DNA from: Enterobacter sp.
GTDB lineage: Bacteria; Pseudomonadota; Gammaproteobacteria; Enterobacterales; Enterobacteriaceae
Direction of reading: 5' to 3'
NCBI GenBank assembly: GCA_022649305.1
Contig: JALCNW010000012.1
Coordinates: 1 to 64,000 of the forward strand
Length of the DNA stretch: 64,000 bases
The notes beneath the pieces were generated by a model. That model ran no database searches. It was given only the letters and a program-made list of their open reading frames with translations, and had not been told where the DNA came from. Below, piece by piece: positions 9,602-20,053 of this stretch (positions are counted from its first letter, which is position 1; each line of letters opens with the position of its first letter). The translations under genes and the position numbers were made by a program.

Positions 9602-9946
9602 TTAAACAGCCGCGATTATTTTGATCTCAACCTTATACTGCGGTTTCATCAACGTGGCCTGTACGGTACAGCGTACAGGCGCATGACCCGCCACAACCCA
9701 GGCATCCCAGGCTTTATTCATTGCTGCGAAATCCTCTTTATTAGCAAGGAAGATCGTGGCATCCAGAATGCGTGACTTATCACTACCTTGCTTTTCCAGC
9801 ACCGCGTCAATCTGCGCCAGGGTATTGGCGGTTTGCTCGAAGGCGTCTGCCTCCAGATTTTCCGGCACGCCCGTGTAGTAAAGCGTCTGATTATGAATAA
9901 CAACGTCAGACCAGCGGGCTTCGGCATCAATGCGCTTAATGGTCAT
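9602..9946 (-). CDS. yoaB: RidA/YjgF-family protein YoaB
   Basis: A 114-residue protein of the RidA (YER057c/UK114) family, E. coli length. Conserved segments include IHNQTLYYTGVPENLEADAF and PVRCTVQATLMKPQYKVEI, with the Arg-Cys pair typical of the RidA active site. RidA itself hydrolyses reactive enamine/imine intermediates; YoaB's own substrate is unproven. It is divergent from yoaA across a 129-base gap. In E. coli K-12 yoaC lies between yoaH and yoaB; here it is missing. Confidence 0.9.
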   Translation of the reverse strand: MTIKRIDAEARWSDVVIHNQTLYYTGVPENLEADAFEQTANTLAQIDAVLEKQGSDKSRILDATIFLANKEDFAAMNKAWDAWVVAGHAPVRCTVQATLMKPQYKVEIKIIAAV

Positions 9947-10075
9947 AAATCCTTCCTCGTAAATGGCTTAATGCGGCAAGACTGCCATATTGTTCCTTCG
10001 GCGTCACTATTTCGACTGGCACAGCAGAGGGTGGGCTGACATAATCCCTGTGCAAAAATACAGTGAGAGAGAAAC

Positions 10076-11986
10076 GTGGCAGACGATTTTTCAGTAGAGG
10101 GTCAACTCGCGCAGGCGATTCCCGGCTTCAAACCGCGCGAACCGCAGCGGCATATGGCGGAAGCAGTAACGCGCGCCATTAATACTACCCAGCCGCTGGT
10201 GGTCGAGGCGGGTACGGGTACGGGTAAAACCTATGCCTATCTGGCCCCCGCATTGCGCTCAAAAAAGAAAGTGATCATCTCTACTGGCTCCAAAGCGTTG
10301 CAGGATCAGCTGTATAGCCGAGATCTGCCAACGGTGGCTAAAGCGCTCAATTACAAAGGTCGTCTGGCGCTTCTGAAAGGGCGTTCAAACTATTTGTGCC
10401 TGGAGCGTCTGGAAGCACAGGCGCTGGCAGGCGGCGATCTCTCGGTGCAAACGCTCAGCGATGTCATCATCTTGCGCGCCTGGGCGAACCAGACCACCGA
10501 TGGTGATATCAGTACCTGCGCAAGCGTTGCTGAAGATTCTCAGGCGTGGCCGCTGGTCACCAGTACCAACGATAACTGTCTTGGAAGCGACTGCCCGCTG
10601 TATAAAGACTGTTTTGTGGTTAAAGCCCGTAAAACCGCGATGGATGCCGACGTAGTGGTCGTCAACCACCATCTTTTCCTGGCGGATATGGTGGTCAAGG
10701 ACAGCGGTTTTGGCGAATTAATTCCCGAGGCAGAAGTGATGATCTTCGATGAAGCCCATCAACTACCCGACATTGCCAGCCAGTATTTTGGCCAGTCACT
10801 TTCAAGCCGCCAGTTGCAGGATCTCGCCAAAGATTTCACCATCGCCTATCGCACTGAATTAAGAGACACCCAGCAGTTGCAGAAGTGTGCTGATCGACTG
10901 GCGCAAAGCGCGCAGGATTTCCGCCTGCAACTGGGCGAACCGGGCTTTCGCGGCAACCTACGTGAACTGCTGGCCGACAACAATATTCAACGTGCATTAC
11001 TGCTGCTCGATGACGCGCTGGAGCTGTGTTACGACGTGGCAAAACTCTCGCTTGGACGAAGCGCACTGCTTGATGCCGCTTTTGAGCGGGCCACGCTTTA
11101 TCGTACGCGGCTGAAGCGTCTGAAAGACACCAGCCAGCCCGGCTTTAGTTACTGGTACGAATGCACCTCACGTCAGTTTACTCTGGCGCTCACGCCGCTG
11201 ACCGTGGCGGATAAATTCAAAGAAGTGATGGCGCAAAAGCCGGGTAGTTGGATCTTTACCTCCGCCACGCTTTCCGTGAATGACGATTTGCACCACTTCA
11301 CCGAACGTCTGGGTATTGAGCAAACGGAATCACTGCTGCTCCCGAGCCCATTCGACTATGAAACGCAGGCCTTGCTTTGCGTTCCGCGTAATTTACCGTT
11401 GCCGAATCAACCGGGCGCGGCGAAACAGCTGGCCGCCATGCTCAAGCCGATGATCGAGGCAAACAACGGTCGCTGCTTTATGCTGTGTACGTCTCACGCC
11501 ATGATGCGCGATTTGGCTGAACAGTTCCGTGCCACCATGACGTTGCCCGTTTTGTTGCAGGGAGAGACCAGCAAGGGACAACTATTACAGCAGTTCGTCA
11601 CGGCGGGTAATGCCCTGCTGGTGGCGACCAGCAGCTTCTGGGAAGGGGTTGACGTGCGGGGTGATGCGCTCTCTTTAGTTATCATCGATAAACTGCCGTT
11701 TACCTCGCCAGAAGACCCGTTGCTCAAGGCGCGTATGGAAGATTGTCGCTTGCGGGGCGGCGATCCTTTCGAAGACGTACAGTTGCCTGATGCGGTGATC
11801 ACCCTCAAGCAGGGCGTGGGGCGTTTAATTCGTGATACGGATGACCGTGGCGTATTGGTCATCTGCGATAACCGCCTGGTCATGCGTCCGTATGGCGCAA
11901 CATTTGTTGCCAGCTTGCCGCCTGCGCCACGCACACGGGATATCAGCCGTGCGGTTCGTTTCCTGGCAAATCCAACGGCGGAGTAA
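10076..11986 (+). CDS. yoaA: DinG/XPD-family iron-sulfur DNA helicase YoaA
   Basis: A 636-residue superfamily 2 helicase. Walker A is EAGTGTGKT (residues 44-52) and the DEAH box starts at Asp225. Cysteines in STCASVAED and CLGSDCPLYKDC between these motifs form the Fe-S cluster of the XPD-like family, and QGVGRLIRD is motif VI. In E. coli YoaA unwinds 5'-3' and pairs with the Pol III chi subunit HolC in replication-damage tolerance. It starts at GTG 10076. It is followed by tsaB, which appears to have its own promoter. Confidence 0.94.
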   Translation: MADDFSVEGQLAQAIPGFKPREPQRHMAEAVTRAINTTQPLVVEAGTGTGKTYAYLAPALRSKKKVIISTGSKALQDQLYSRDLPTVAKALNYKGRLALLKGRSNYLCLERLEAQALAGGDLSVQTLSDVIILRAWANQTTDGDISTCASVAEDSQAWPLVTSTNDNCLGSDCPLYKDCFVVKARKTAMDADVVVVNHHLFLADMVVKDSGFGELIPEAEVMIFDEAHQLPDIASQYFGQSLSSRQLQDLAKDFTIAYRTELRDTQQLQKCADRLAQSAQDFRLQLGEPGFRGNLRELLADNNIQRALLLLDDALELCYDVAKLSLGRSALLDAAFERATLYRTRLKRLKDTSQPGFSYWYECTSRQFTLALTPLTVADKFKEVMAQKPGSWIFTSATLSVNDDLHHFTERLGIEQTESLLLPSPFDYETQALLCVPRNLPLPNQPGAAKQLAAMLKPMIEANNGRCFMLCTSHAMMRDLAEQFRATMTLPVLLQGETSKGQLLQQFVTAGNALLVATSSFWEGVDVRGDALSLVIIDKLPFTSPEDPLLKARMEDCRLRGGDPFEDVQLPDAVITLKQGVGRLIRDTDDRGVLVICDNRLVMRPYGATFVASLPPAPRTRDISRAVRFLANPTAE

Positions 11987-12000
11987 TTTATTTTCGGGTG

Positions 12001-12009
12001 TGCTAAAAT
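12001..12009 (+). promoter_or_regulatory. Extended -10 promoter candidate for tsaB
   Basis: TGCTAAAAT fits an extended -10 element (TGN before TAAAAT at 12004-12009), about 43 bases before the tsaB ATG and just after the yoaA stop. No good -35 is visible, which is usual for this promoter class. It would allow essential tsaB to be expressed independently of yoaA. Confidence 0.4.
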
Positions 12010-12051
12010 GCGCGCCATTTTGTGACTGACTATTGCGAGAGCGCGAAGCCC

Positions 12052-12747
12052 ATGCGAATTCTGGCTATTGATACCGCTACAGAGGCGTGTTCTGCCGCCC
12101 TGTGGGATAACGGTACCCTCTTTGCCCATTTTGAAGAGTGCCCCCGGGAACATACTCAACGTATTCTGCCCCTGGTAAAACTGATGTTGGAGAGGGGCAA
12201 AACCTCCTTAACTCAACTCGACGCGCTGGCGTTCGGCCGTGGGCCGGGCAGCTTTACCGGCGTACGAATTGGCATTGGTATCGCTCAGGGCCTGGCGCTG
12301 GGCGCATCACTCCCAATGATTGGCGTCTCCACGCTCGCGACCATGGCGCAAGGCGCATGGCGTAACGTTGGAGCGACTCGCGTGCTGGCTGCTATCGATG
12401 CCCGCATGGGCGAAGTCTACTGGGCGGAATATACCCGAGACGAGCAGGGCGTATGGCATGGCGAAGAGACCGAATCCGTGCTTAAACCCGACGCAGTGAG
12501 TGAAAGGTTGAAACACCTTTCTGGCGAATGGGCGACTGTGGGGACCGGGTGGAAGGCGTGGCCAGACATGGCAACGGAAAGTGGCCTGACGCTCGTCGAT
12601 GGCAACATGCTATTACCCGCTGCAGAAGACATGTTACCTATTGCGTGCCAGCTATTAGCCGCAGGAAAAACCGTTGCAGTTGAACAGGCTGAGCCAGTTT
12701 ATTTGCGAAATGAAGTGGCATGGAAGAAACTTCCAGGCAGAGCGTGA
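12052..12747 (+). CDS. tsaB: tRNA t6A biosynthesis protein TsaB
   Basis: A 231-residue ASKHA-fold protein (formerly YeaZ), E. coli length, starting [18 protein letters not shown]. TsaB dimerises with TsaD and, with TsaC and TsaE, makes the threonylcarbamoyl-adenosine modification at A37 of ANN-decoding tRNAs. The motif [20 protein letters not shown], near residues 65-84, is the family signature. The frame is open for 10 codons upstream, but the ATG at 12052 matches the family start. It is followed by yeaY after 37 bases. Confidence 0.95.
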   Translation: MRILAIDTATEACSAALWDNGTLFAHFEECPREHTQRILPLVKLMLERGKTSLTQLDALAFGRGPGSFTGVRIGIGIAQGLALGASLPMIGVSTLATMAQGAWRNVGATRVLAAIDARMGEVYWAEYTRDEQGVWHGEETESVLKPDAVSERLKHLSGEWATVGTGWKAWPDMATESGLTLVDGNMLLPAAEDMLPIACQLLAAGKTVAVEQAEPVYLRNEVAWKKLPGRA

Positions 12748-12784
12748 ATCTCAGTAATAAGAACTGAGAAAAGGGAGTCGCATC

Positions 12785-13366
12785 ATGGCGGTTCAAAGTA
12801 AAGCAGTACGTCTTATCCTGGCGGGAGCCATCGCCGTCGCATTAAGTGGTTGTGTCACGGTCCCTGACGCGATCAAGGGCACCAGTCCGGCACCGCAGCA
12901 AGATTTGGTGCGCGTGATGAATGCCCCTGAGCTATACGTAGGTCAGGAAGCACGTTTCGGCGGCAAAGTCATTGAAGTTCTTAACCAGCAGGGTAAGACG
13001 CGTCTCGAAATCGCAACCGTGACTTTAGACAGCGGTGCGCGGCCAGAGCTTGGCGAAGCTTCCCGTGGGCGTATTTACGCTGATGTGAATGGTTTCCTCG
13101 ATCCGGTGGATTTTCGCGGACAGCTGGTGACGGTCGTAGGACCCATCACGGGCACGGTGCAGGGTAAAATCGGCAATACGCCATATAAGTTTATGACCAT
13201 GCAGGCAAATGGCTACAAACGATGGCGCGTCACGCAGCAAATTATGATGCCTCCGCAGCCTATCGATCCGTGGATGTGGGGTCCACATCCTTACCGCTAT
13301 GGCTATGGCGGATGGGGCTGGTATAACCCAGGCCCTGCGCAGATTCAGACGATAGTCACAGAGTAA
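12785..13366 (+). CDS. yeaY: Slp-family outer-membrane lipoprotein YeaY
   Basis: A 193-residue lipoprotein precursor. The signal peptide ends in the lipobox LSGC with the lipidated Cys23. The Slp-type domain includes [19 protein letters not shown] and a conserved [16 protein letters not shown] stretch; the C-terminal tail is rich in Trp, Tyr, Gly and Pro. Slp and YeaY are stationary-phase or stress lipoproteins of the outer membrane in E. coli; the molecular role is unknown. A strong terminator follows. Confidence 0.92.
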   Translation: MAVQSKAVRLILAGAIAVALSGCVTVPDAIKGTSPAPQQDLVRVMNAPELYVGQEARFGGKVIEVLNQQGKTRLEIATVTLDSGARPELGEASRGRIYADVNGFLDPVDFRGQLVTVVGPITGTVQGKIGNTPYKFMTMQANGYKRWRVTQQIMMPPQPIDPWMWGPHPYRYGYGGWGWYNPGPAQIQTIVTE

Positions 13367-13386
13367 CTTATTGTTATTACTAGATT

Positions 13387-13421
13387 AGAGACAGCGGCTC
13401 AGCCGCTGTCTCTGTTTTTTT
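13387..13421 (+). terminator. Rho-independent terminator after yeaY
   Basis: A perfect 12-base-pair stem (13387-13398 with 13402-13413, AGAGACAGCGGC arm) and a three-base loop, followed by G and seven T. It closes the tsaB-yeaY unit. Confidence 0.93.
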
Positions 13422-13480
13422 ACGGATAAAACAAAAAAAAGAGTGACGCGCTTCGCAACCTTAAATCTGAACAATTAATA

Positions 13481-13505
13481 AACTGGTACGCTGAGTTAAT
13501 ATAAT
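13481..13505 (+). promoter_or_regulatory. FadR operator and -10 element of fadD
   Basis: AACTGGTACGCTGAGTT at 13481-13497 resembles the FadR consensus (ANCTGGTCNGACNTGTT) and the known operator of E. coli fadD. A perfect TATAAT follows at 13500-13505. A repressor at this position would block the promoter core, as expected for FadR release by long-chain acyl-CoA. fadR lies at 22.5 kb. Confidence 0.72.
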
Positions 13506-13568
13506 GTTAACGAACTGTTTATTATCGGGGTTGTGATGACGACGAATGTGCTCTTCAGAGGTGATGCA

Positions 13569-15254
13569 GTGAAAAAGGTTTGGCTAAACCGTTATCCCGC
13601 AGATGTTCCTGCGGAGATCAATCCTGACCGCTATCAATCCCTGGTTGAACTATTTGAAAACGCCGTCACACGCTACGCGGATCAGCCTGCGTTTGTGAAC
13701 ATGGGCGAAGTGATGACTTTCCGCAAGCTGGAAGAGCGTAGTCGGGCATTTGCGGCCTATCTGCAAGACGGGTTAGGGCTGAAGAAAGGCGATCGCGTTG
13801 CCCTGATGATGCCAAACCTGCTTCAGTATCCCGTGGCGCTCTTTGGCATCCTGCGTGCGGGAATGATCGTGGTAAACGTGAACCCGCTCTATACCCCTCG
13901 TGAGCTGGAACATCAGTTAAACGACAGCGGGGCGGCGGCGATTGTGATTGTTTCCAACTTTGCCCACACGCTGGAAAAAGTCGTCGATAAAACCCAGGTC
14001 CGCCACGTCATTCTTACCCGAATGGGTGACCAGCTTTCGACGGCGAAAGGGACGTTGGTCAACTTTGTCGTCAAATATGTGAAGCGCCTGGTACCGAAAT
14101 ACCATTTGCCGGATGCGATCTCTTTCCGTCGCGCGCTGCACAACGGCTATCGAATGCAGTACGTGAAGCCTGAAGTATCGTCAGACGATTTGGCTTTCCT
14201 GCAATACACTGGCGGAACGACGGGCGTGGCGAAAGGGGCGATGTTAACCCACCGCAACATGCTCGCGAATCTCGAACAGGTGAATGCAACCTACGGTCCG
14301 CTGTTACACCGTGGTAAAGAGCTGGTGGTAACGGCGCTGCCGCTGTACCACATTTTCGCTCTGACCATGAACTGCCTGCTGTTTATCGAACTGGGCGGGC
14401 AAAATCTGCTGATCACCAATCCTCGCGATATTCCTGGGTTAGTCAAAGAGCTGGCTAAATATCCCTTCACCGCGATGACGGGCGTTAACACGCTCTTTAA
14501 TGCGCTGTTAAATAACAAAGAATTCCAGCAGCTCGATTTCTCCTCGCTGCACCTCTCTGCGGGTGGCGGGATGCCCGTTCAGCAAGCCGTTGCCGATCGT
14601 TGGGTGAAGTTGACCGGTCAGTATTTACTGGAAGGCTACGGGCTGACCGAGTGCGCACCACTGGTGAGTGTAAATCCGCACGATATTGATTATCACAGCG
14701 GTAGCATTGGTCTGCCGGTACCTTCGACGGAAGCCAAACTGGTGGACGACGACGATAACGAAGTGGCGCACGGTGAACCGGGCGAGCTGTGTGTGAAAGG
14801 CCCGCAGGTGATGCTGGGCTACTGGCAGCGTCCCGATGCCACCGATGAAATTGTGAAAGATGGCTGGTTACACACCGGCGATATTGCCGTAATGGATGAT
14901 GAAGGATTCTTACGCATCGTCGATCGCAAAAAAGATATGATCCTCGTTTCAGGTTTCAACGTTTACCCAAATGAAATTGAAGACGTGGTCATGCAGCATA
15001 ATGGTGTGCTGGAAGTTGCCGCCGTCGGCGTGCCTTCCGGCAGTAGCGGTGAGACCGTTAAGATCTTTGTGGTCAAAAAAGAGGCCTCGCTTACGGAAGA
15101 AGCGCTTATTGCCTTCTGTCGTCGCCAGCTAACCGGATACAAAGTGCCAAAACTGGTCGAGTTCCGTGATGAATTACCTAAATCGAACGTCGGGAAGATA
15201 TTACGACGAGAATTACGTGACGAAGCGCGTTCCAAAGTGGACAATAAAGCTTAA
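13569..15254 (+). CDS. fadD: Long-chain fatty acid CoA ligase FadD
   Basis: This inner-membrane-associated enzyme activates long-chain fatty acids to acyl-CoA with ATP, coupling uptake through FadL to beta-oxidation. The AMP-binding motif [11 protein letters not shown] starts at residue 213; [19 protein letters not shown] and [16 protein letters not shown] complete the acyl-CoA synthetase signatures. I choose GTG 13569 ([13 protein letters not shown], 561 residues, as E. coli) with AGAGG just upstream; an ATG 12 codons earlier is in frame but unsupported. Confidence 0.96.
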   Translation: MKKVWLNRYPADVPAEINPDRYQSLVELFENAVTRYADQPAFVNMGEVMTFRKLEERSRAFAAYLQDGLGLKKGDRVALMMPNLLQYPVALFGILRAGMIVVNVNPLYTPRELEHQLNDSGAAAIVIVSNFAHTLEKVVDKTQVRHVILTRMGDQLSTAKGTLVNFVVKYVKRLVPKYHLPDAISFRRALHNGYRMQYVKPEVSSDDLAFLQYTGGTTGVAKGAMLTHRNMLANLEQVNATYGPLLHRGKELVVTALPLYHIFALTMNCLLFIELGGQNLLITNPRDIPGLVKELAKYPFTAMTGVNTLFNALLNNKEFQQLDFSSLHLSAGGGMPVQQAVADRWVKLTGQYLLEGYGLTECAPLVSVNPHDIDYHSGSIGLPVPSTEAKLVDDDDNEVAHGEPGELCVKGPQVMLGYWQRPDATDEIVKDGWLHTGDIAVMDDEGFLRIVDRKKDMILVSGFNVYPNEIEDVVMQHNGVLEVAAVGVPSGSSGETVKIFVVKKEASLTEEALIAFCRRQLTGYKVPKLVEFRDELPKSNVGKILRRELRDEARSKVDNKA

Positions 15255-15275
15255 GCTTCGTGTTAGTCACTCAAA

Positions 15276-15300
15276 GACGCCGGTTTAGCCGGCGTTTTTT
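15276..15300 (+). terminator. Hairpin plus T6 between fadD and rnd
   Basis: Stem ACGCCGG (15277-15283) pairs with CCGGCGT (15289-15295), followed by six T ending at 15300. It can terminate fadD. It is also 27 bases upstream of the rnd TTG start; in E. coli a stem-loop followed by a U-run at this position is required for translation of rnd mRNA (work of Zhang and Deutscher), so it may have a dual role. Confidence 0.8.
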
Positions 15301-15327
15301 ATGGGCGCAAACCAAAGAGAAATCGTT

Positions 15328-16455
15328 TTGAATTACCAGATGATCACTACCAACGACGAACTGGCATCGCTTTGCGACGTCACTCGTGACTTTCCTGCTA
15401 TCGCCCTGGATACCGAATTTGTCCGTACCCGGACCTACTATCCGCAACTGGGGTTGATCCAGATGTACGATGGCAAGAAGGTTTCGCTGATTGACCCGCT
15501 TGGTATCACCGACTGGTCACCCATGCGTGAGCTGCTGCTTGATACCGCTGTCACCAAATATCTGCATGCGGGCAGCGAAGATCTGGAAGTGTTCCTCAAC
15601 ACCTTTGGCGTGATGCCGGAGCCGTTGATTGATACGCAAATTCTGGCGGCGTTTTCAGGACGACCACTCTCCTGGGGTTTTGCTGCCATGGTCGAAGAGT
15701 ACACGGGGCTGGTGCTTGATAAGAGTGAATCCCGTACCGACTGGCTGGCTCGCCCGCTCACCGAACGTCAGCTCGACTATGCCGCCGCGGACGTGTTCTA
15801 TCTGTTGCCTATCGCCGGACAGCTGATGAAAGAGGCAGAAGCTGCCGGTTGGCTGGACGCCGCGCTGAATGAATGTCGCATGACCCAGCAGCGTCGTCAG
15901 GAAGTTGTCGATCCAAAGGATGCGTGGCGTGACATCACCAATGCCTGGCAGTTGCGCACTCGTCAACTGGCCTGCCTGCAACTGCTGGCCGACTGGCGGT
16001 TGCGTAAAGCACGTGAGCGCGATCTGGCGGTGAATTTTGTCGTCCGAGAAGAGCATCTTTGGGCTGTGGCGCGCTATATGCCTGGCAGCATGGGTGAACT
16101 GGACAGTATCGGTCTGTCAGGTAGTGAGATTCGCTTCCACGGTAAAACGCTGCTGGCATTAGTCGCTAAAGCGCAGCAACTGCCAGAAGATGAACTGCCT
16201 GAGCCGCTGTTGAATCTGATGGATATGCCCGGCTATCGCAAAGCATTCAAAGATATCAAAGCGCTGGTGCTGGAAGTGGGAACAGAAAACAAAGTGAGCC
16301 CTGAACTTCTGGCGTCACGTCGTCAGATTAACCAGTTGCTAAACTGGCACTGGAAGCTGAAAACGCAAGCAGGCCAGCCAGAACTGATTTCCGGCTGGCG
16401 TGGGGATTTGATGGCCGATCGCCTCAAAGTACTGCTGGAAGGGTATCCGCGTTAA
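15328..16455 (+). CDS. rnd: Ribonuclease D
   Basis: A 3'-5' exoribonuclease of the DEDDy class that trims tRNA precursors and other small RNAs. Starting at TTG 15328 (NYQMITTND) it is 375 residues, as in E. coli, where the start is also UUG; an upstream ATG at 15301 abuts the hairpin and lacks a Shine-Dalgarno. Catalytic residues are visible: Asp28 and Glu30 (DTE), Asp85, Tyr151 and Asp155. The HRDC domain follows at about residues 210-290. It converges on minE. Confidence 0.95.
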   Translation: MNYQMITTNDELASLCDVTRDFPAIALDTEFVRTRTYYPQLGLIQMYDGKKVSLIDPLGITDWSPMRELLLDTAVTKYLHAGSEDLEVFLNTFGVMPEPLIDTQILAAFSGRPLSWGFAAMVEEYTGLVLDKSESRTDWLARPLTERQLDYAAADVFYLLPIAGQLMKEAEAAGWLDAALNECRMTQQRRQEVVDPKDAWRDITNAWQLRTRQLACLQLLADWRLRKARERDLAVNFVVREEHLWAVARYMPGSMGELDSIGLSGSEIRFHGKTLLALVAKAQQLPEDELPEPLLNLMDMPGYRKAFKDIKALVLEVGTENKVSPELLASRRQINQLLNWHWKLKTQAGQPELISGWRGDLMADRLKVLLEGYPR

Positions 16456-16550
16456 TGATTTTGTCACCCCGGTGAGCATACCGCCACCGGGGGATTTGCC
16501 AGGCGGCGTACTGTTTGCTCCGCCTGCAAAATCCACAAAATCAAAAATTT

Positions 16551-16817
16551 CTAACGTGATTCTTCCGTTTCCGGAAGCGTGACGTTCAACTCCAGAATCG
16601 AAATATCCCCGTCCTTTTGCTCCAGTTGCACGGTGACCATCTCCGGGTCGATCTGCACGTAACGACAAATCACTTCCAGAATGTCTTTGCGCAGCTGCGG
16701 CAAATAATGCGGTTCAGCATCGCTGCGGCGACGTTCCGCGACGATAATTTGCAGTCGCTCTTTCGCGATGTTTGCGGTGCTTTTTTTCCGCGAGAGAAAA
16801 AAGTCCAGTAATGCCAT
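16551..16817 (-). CDS. minE: Cell division topological specificity factor MinE
   Basis: An 88-residue protein starting [20 protein letters not shown]; this N-terminal segment is the membrane- and MinD-binding anti-MinCD part, and the rest is the dimerising topological specificity domain ([17 protein letters not shown]). MinE stimulates MinD ATPase and drives pole-to-pole oscillation so the septum forms at mid-cell. It is the third gene of minCDE, three bases from minD. Confidence 0.97.
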   Translation of the reverse strand: MALLDFFLSRKKSTANIAKERLQIIVAERRRSDAEPHYLPQLRKDILEVICRYVQIDPEMVTVQLEQKDGDISILELNVTLPETEESR

Positions 16818-16820
16818 AAC

Positions 16821-17633
16821 TTATCCTCCGAACAGGCGTTTGAGGAAACCTTTCTTTTCTTCTTCAATGAAGCGGAAAGGACGTTCTTCTCCCAGCAGAC
16901 GGTCAACGGTGTCGGCATACGCTTTACCGGCATCTGCTGTAATATCGAGGATCACTGGCTCGCCCTGGTTAGACGCGCGCAGGACCGACTGATCTTCAGG
17001 AATAACCCCAAGCAGTTTAATGCGCAGGATTTCCAGCACGTCTTCCATGCTCAGCATGTCACCTTTGTTGACGCGACCTGGGTTGTAGCGGGTCAGCAGC
17101 AGGTGCTCTTTAATCGGATCCTGGCCATTTTCCGCGCGGCGGGATTTAGAGGCAAGAATACCCAATATACGGTCAGAGTCACGCACAGACGACACTTCAG
17201 GGTTCGTGGTGATGATCGCTTCATCAGCAAAGTATAGTGCCATCAACGCGCCCGTTTCGATACCGGCAGGGGAGTCGCAAACCACAAAGTCGAACTCCAT
17301 CTTCTTCAGCTCGTCGAGGACCTTTTCCACGCCTTCGCGGGTCAGGGCGTCTTTATCACGAGTTTGAGAAGCCGGGAGAATAAACAGATTCTCCGTGCGC
17401 TTATCTTTAATCAGCGCCTGGTTTAAGGTGGCATCGCCCTGAATGACGTTAACGAAGTCATAAACAACGCGACGCTCACAGCCCATAATCAAATCCAGAT
17501 TACGCAGGCCGATATCGAAATCGATAACGACGGTTTTCTTTCCCTTCTGGGCCAAACCAGTAGCGATGGCCGCGCTGGAGGTGGTCTTGCCAACGCCTCC
17601 TTTACCAGAAGTCACAACAATAATGCGTGCCAT
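16821..17633 (-). CDS. minD: Septum-site determining ATPase MinD
   Basis: A 270-residue ParA/MinD ATPase. The deviant Walker A motif is KGGVGKTT (residues 11-18, signature Lys11 and Lys16), Walker B-like segments are VVIDFDIGLRNLD and FVVCDSPAGIE, and the C-terminal amphipathic membrane-targeting helix is EEEKKGFLKRLFGG. ATP-bound MinD recruits MinC to the membrane. It lies between minC and minE with gaps of 22 and 3 bases. Confidence 0.98.
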   Translation of the reverse strand: MARIIVVTSGKGGVGKTTSSAAIATGLAQKGKKTVVIDFDIGLRNLDLIMGCERRVVYDFVNVIQGDATLNQALIKDKRTENLFILPASQTRDKDALTREGVEKVLDELKKMEFDFVVCDSPAGIETGALMALYFADEAIITTNPEVSSVRDSDRILGILASKSRRAENGQDPIKEHLLLTRYNPGRVNKGDMLSMEDVLEILRIKLLGVIPEDQSVLRASNQGEPVILDITADAGKAYADTVDRLLGEERPFRFIEEEKKGFLKRLFGG

Positions 17634-17655
17634 AGAAATTCCTTGTTAAAAGGGA

Positions 17656-18423
<768 letters not shown>

Positions 18424-18487
18424 TCAGGCATGTTATAGTCACTGGTATATTGAGGCAAGCAACCACCCGTTAATTCAGAGTAAAAAC

Positions 18488-18763
18488 ATGTTTTGTGTGA
18501 TCTATCGAAGTACCAAACGCGACCAGACCTATCTTTATGTCGAAAAGAGAGACGATTTTTCCCGCGTGCCTGAGGAATTGATGAAAGGTTTTGGCGCGCC
18601 GCAGCTGGCAATGCTGCTACCTTTGGATGGTCGTAAAAAATTGGTCAATGCCGATTTGGATAAAGTGAAAACGGCATTGAAAGAACAGGGCTATTATTTA
18701 CAGCTTCCGCCACCGCCTGAGAATTTATTAAAACAGCATCTCGAGCGTGACGGCAAAAAATAA
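18488..18763 (+). CDS. ycgL: YcgL-domain protein
   Basis: A 91-residue protein starting [20 protein letters not shown], with [19 protein letters not shown] and the Pro-rich segment [14 protein letters not shown] of the YcgL family. The structure is known for the E. coli protein but its role is not. No strong Shine-Dalgarno precedes ATG 18488; K-12 YcgL is annotated with about 11 extra N-terminal residues, which cannot be mirrored here by an ATG. It starts a same-strand row with ycgM and ycgN. Confidence 0.88.
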   Translation: MFCVIYRSTKRDQTYLYVEKRDDFSRVPEELMKGFGAPQLAMLLPLDGRKKLVNADLDKVKTALKEQGYYLQLPPPPENLLKQHLERDGKK

Positions 18764-18810
18764 CTCCGGTCTATTCCGTGGGTGACATATCAACCGTTTA
18801 GGGGACGAGC

Positions 18811-19470
18811 ATGTATCAACATCACAACTGGCAAGGCGCATTACTGGATTATCCCGTCAGCAAAGTTGTCTGCGTTGGCAGCAACTATGCGAAGCATATT
18901 CAGGAAATGGGCAGTGCTGTGCCAGAAGAACCCGTGTTGTTTATCAAGCCAGAGACCGCGCTTTGCGATATCCGTCAGCCGCTGGCATTACCGCAAGGTC
19001 TGGGTTCTGTTCACCACGAAGTCGAACTGGCGGTGCTGATTGGCGCAACGCTTCGTCAGGCCTCAGAAGAGCATGTGCAAAAAGCGATTGCTGGCTACGG
19101 TATTGCGTTGGATCTGACGCTGCGTGACGTGCAGGGCAAAATGAAAAAGGCCGGTCAGCCGTGGGAAAAGGCGAAAGGATTTGATAATTCTTGCCCCATT
19201 TCTGGGTTTATCCCCGCGTCGGAATTCAGCGGCGATCCGCAAAGCACGGCGTTAAGTCTGAAAGTAAACGGTGATGTACGCCAGCAGGGTAATACGTCGG
19301 ATATGATTCATAAAATTCTGCCGCTGATTGCCTATATGAGCCGCTATTTTACCCTCAAACCCGGTGATGTGATCCTTACGGGAACGCCAGAAGGGGTCGG
19401 CCCACTGGTAAGCGGTGATGAACTCGAGATAGGCTTTAACGGGCAATCGGTTAAGACTCGCGTGCTGTAA
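18811..19470 (+). CDS. ycgM: Fumarylacetoacetate hydrolase-family protein YcgM
   Basis: A 219-residue FAH-superfamily enzyme. Metal-ligand motifs visible are the glutamates in HHEVELAVLIG, aspartate in ALDLTLRDVQ, and KGFDNSCPISGFIP; the C-terminal DVILTGTPEGVG is a strong family signature. Homologues (FAHD1) act as acylpyruvate hydrolases or oxaloacetate decarboxylases; the substrate here is not known. The Shine-Dalgarno is AGGGGA. It lies 47 bases after ycgL. Confidence 0.9.
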   Translation: MYQHHNWQGALLDYPVSKVVCVGSNYAKHIQEMGSAVPEEPVLFIKPETALCDIRQPLALPQGLGSVHHEVELAVLIGATLRQASEEHVQKAIAGYGIALDLTLRDVQGKMKKAGQPWEKAKGFDNSCPISGFIPASEFSGDPQSTALSLKVNGDVRQQGNTSDMIHKILPLIAYMSRYFTLKPGDVILTGTPEGVGPLVSGDELEIGFNGQSVKTRVL

Positions 19471-19563
19471 AACATGTTTACCGCTTTTTATCGGCGGCAA
19501 AACTTGCATCCCCGTGCCAGACTGGTTATAAGGTGCGCTTTCTTTTGACGTGTGGACATCCTT

Positions 19564-20007
19564 ATGAGCGAAACCCCTTTCTGGCAAAACAAAACTCTCG
19601 ACGAAATGACCGACGTAGAGTGGGAGTCGCTGTGTGACGGTTGCGGGCAATGCTGCTTGCATAAGTTAATGGATGAAGACACGGACGAGATCTACTTTAC
19701 TAACGTCGCCTGTAAGCAGCTGAACATCAAGACCTGCCAGTGTCGTAACTACGAACGTCGTTTCGAATATGAAGCCGACTGCATCAAGCTGACTCGCGAT
19801 AACCTTCCTACGTTTGAATGGCTGCCGCACACCTGCGCGTATCGTCTGCTGGCAGAAGGAAAAGGGCTACCGGACTGGCATCCGCTGCTCACCGGCTCTA
19901 AAGTCGCTATGCATGGTGAGCGCATTTCAGTGCGCCATATAGCGGTGAAAGAGTCTGAGGTACAGGACTGGGAAGACCATATTCTGAACCACCCAAAACG
20001 AGCATAA
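19564..20007 (+). CDS. ycgN: UPF0260 cysteine-cluster protein YcgN
   Basis: A protein of about 147 residues with the cysteine cluster CDGCGQCC near the N-terminus and further cysteines in [18 protein letters not shown], consistent with the Fe-S/zinc YkgJ-type cluster family. Function unknown. A GTG at 19552 is in frame four codons upstream and may be the true start, since neither start has a clear Shine-Dalgarno. A bidirectional terminator follows before dsbB. Confidence 0.88.
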   Translation: MSETPFWQNKTLDEMTDVEWESLCDGCGQCCLHKLMDEDTDEIYFTNVACKQLNIKTCQCRNYERRFEYEADCIKLTRDNLPTFEWLPHTCAYRLLAEGKGLPDWHPLLTGSKVAMHGERISVRHIAVKESEVQDWEDHILNHPKRA

Positions 20008-20009
20008 AT

Positions 20010-20035
20010 AAAAAACCCGCCGAAGCGGGTTTTTT
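20010..20035. terminator. Bidirectional terminator between ycgN and dsbB
   Basis: Stem AAAAAACCCGC (20010-20020) pairs perfectly with GCGGGTTTTTT (20025-20035) around a CGAA loop. A-tract and T-tract flank it on both sides, so it serves the convergent genes ycgN and dsbB. Confidence 0.95.
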
Positions 20036-20053
20036 AATGTGTACAGCTTGTTC

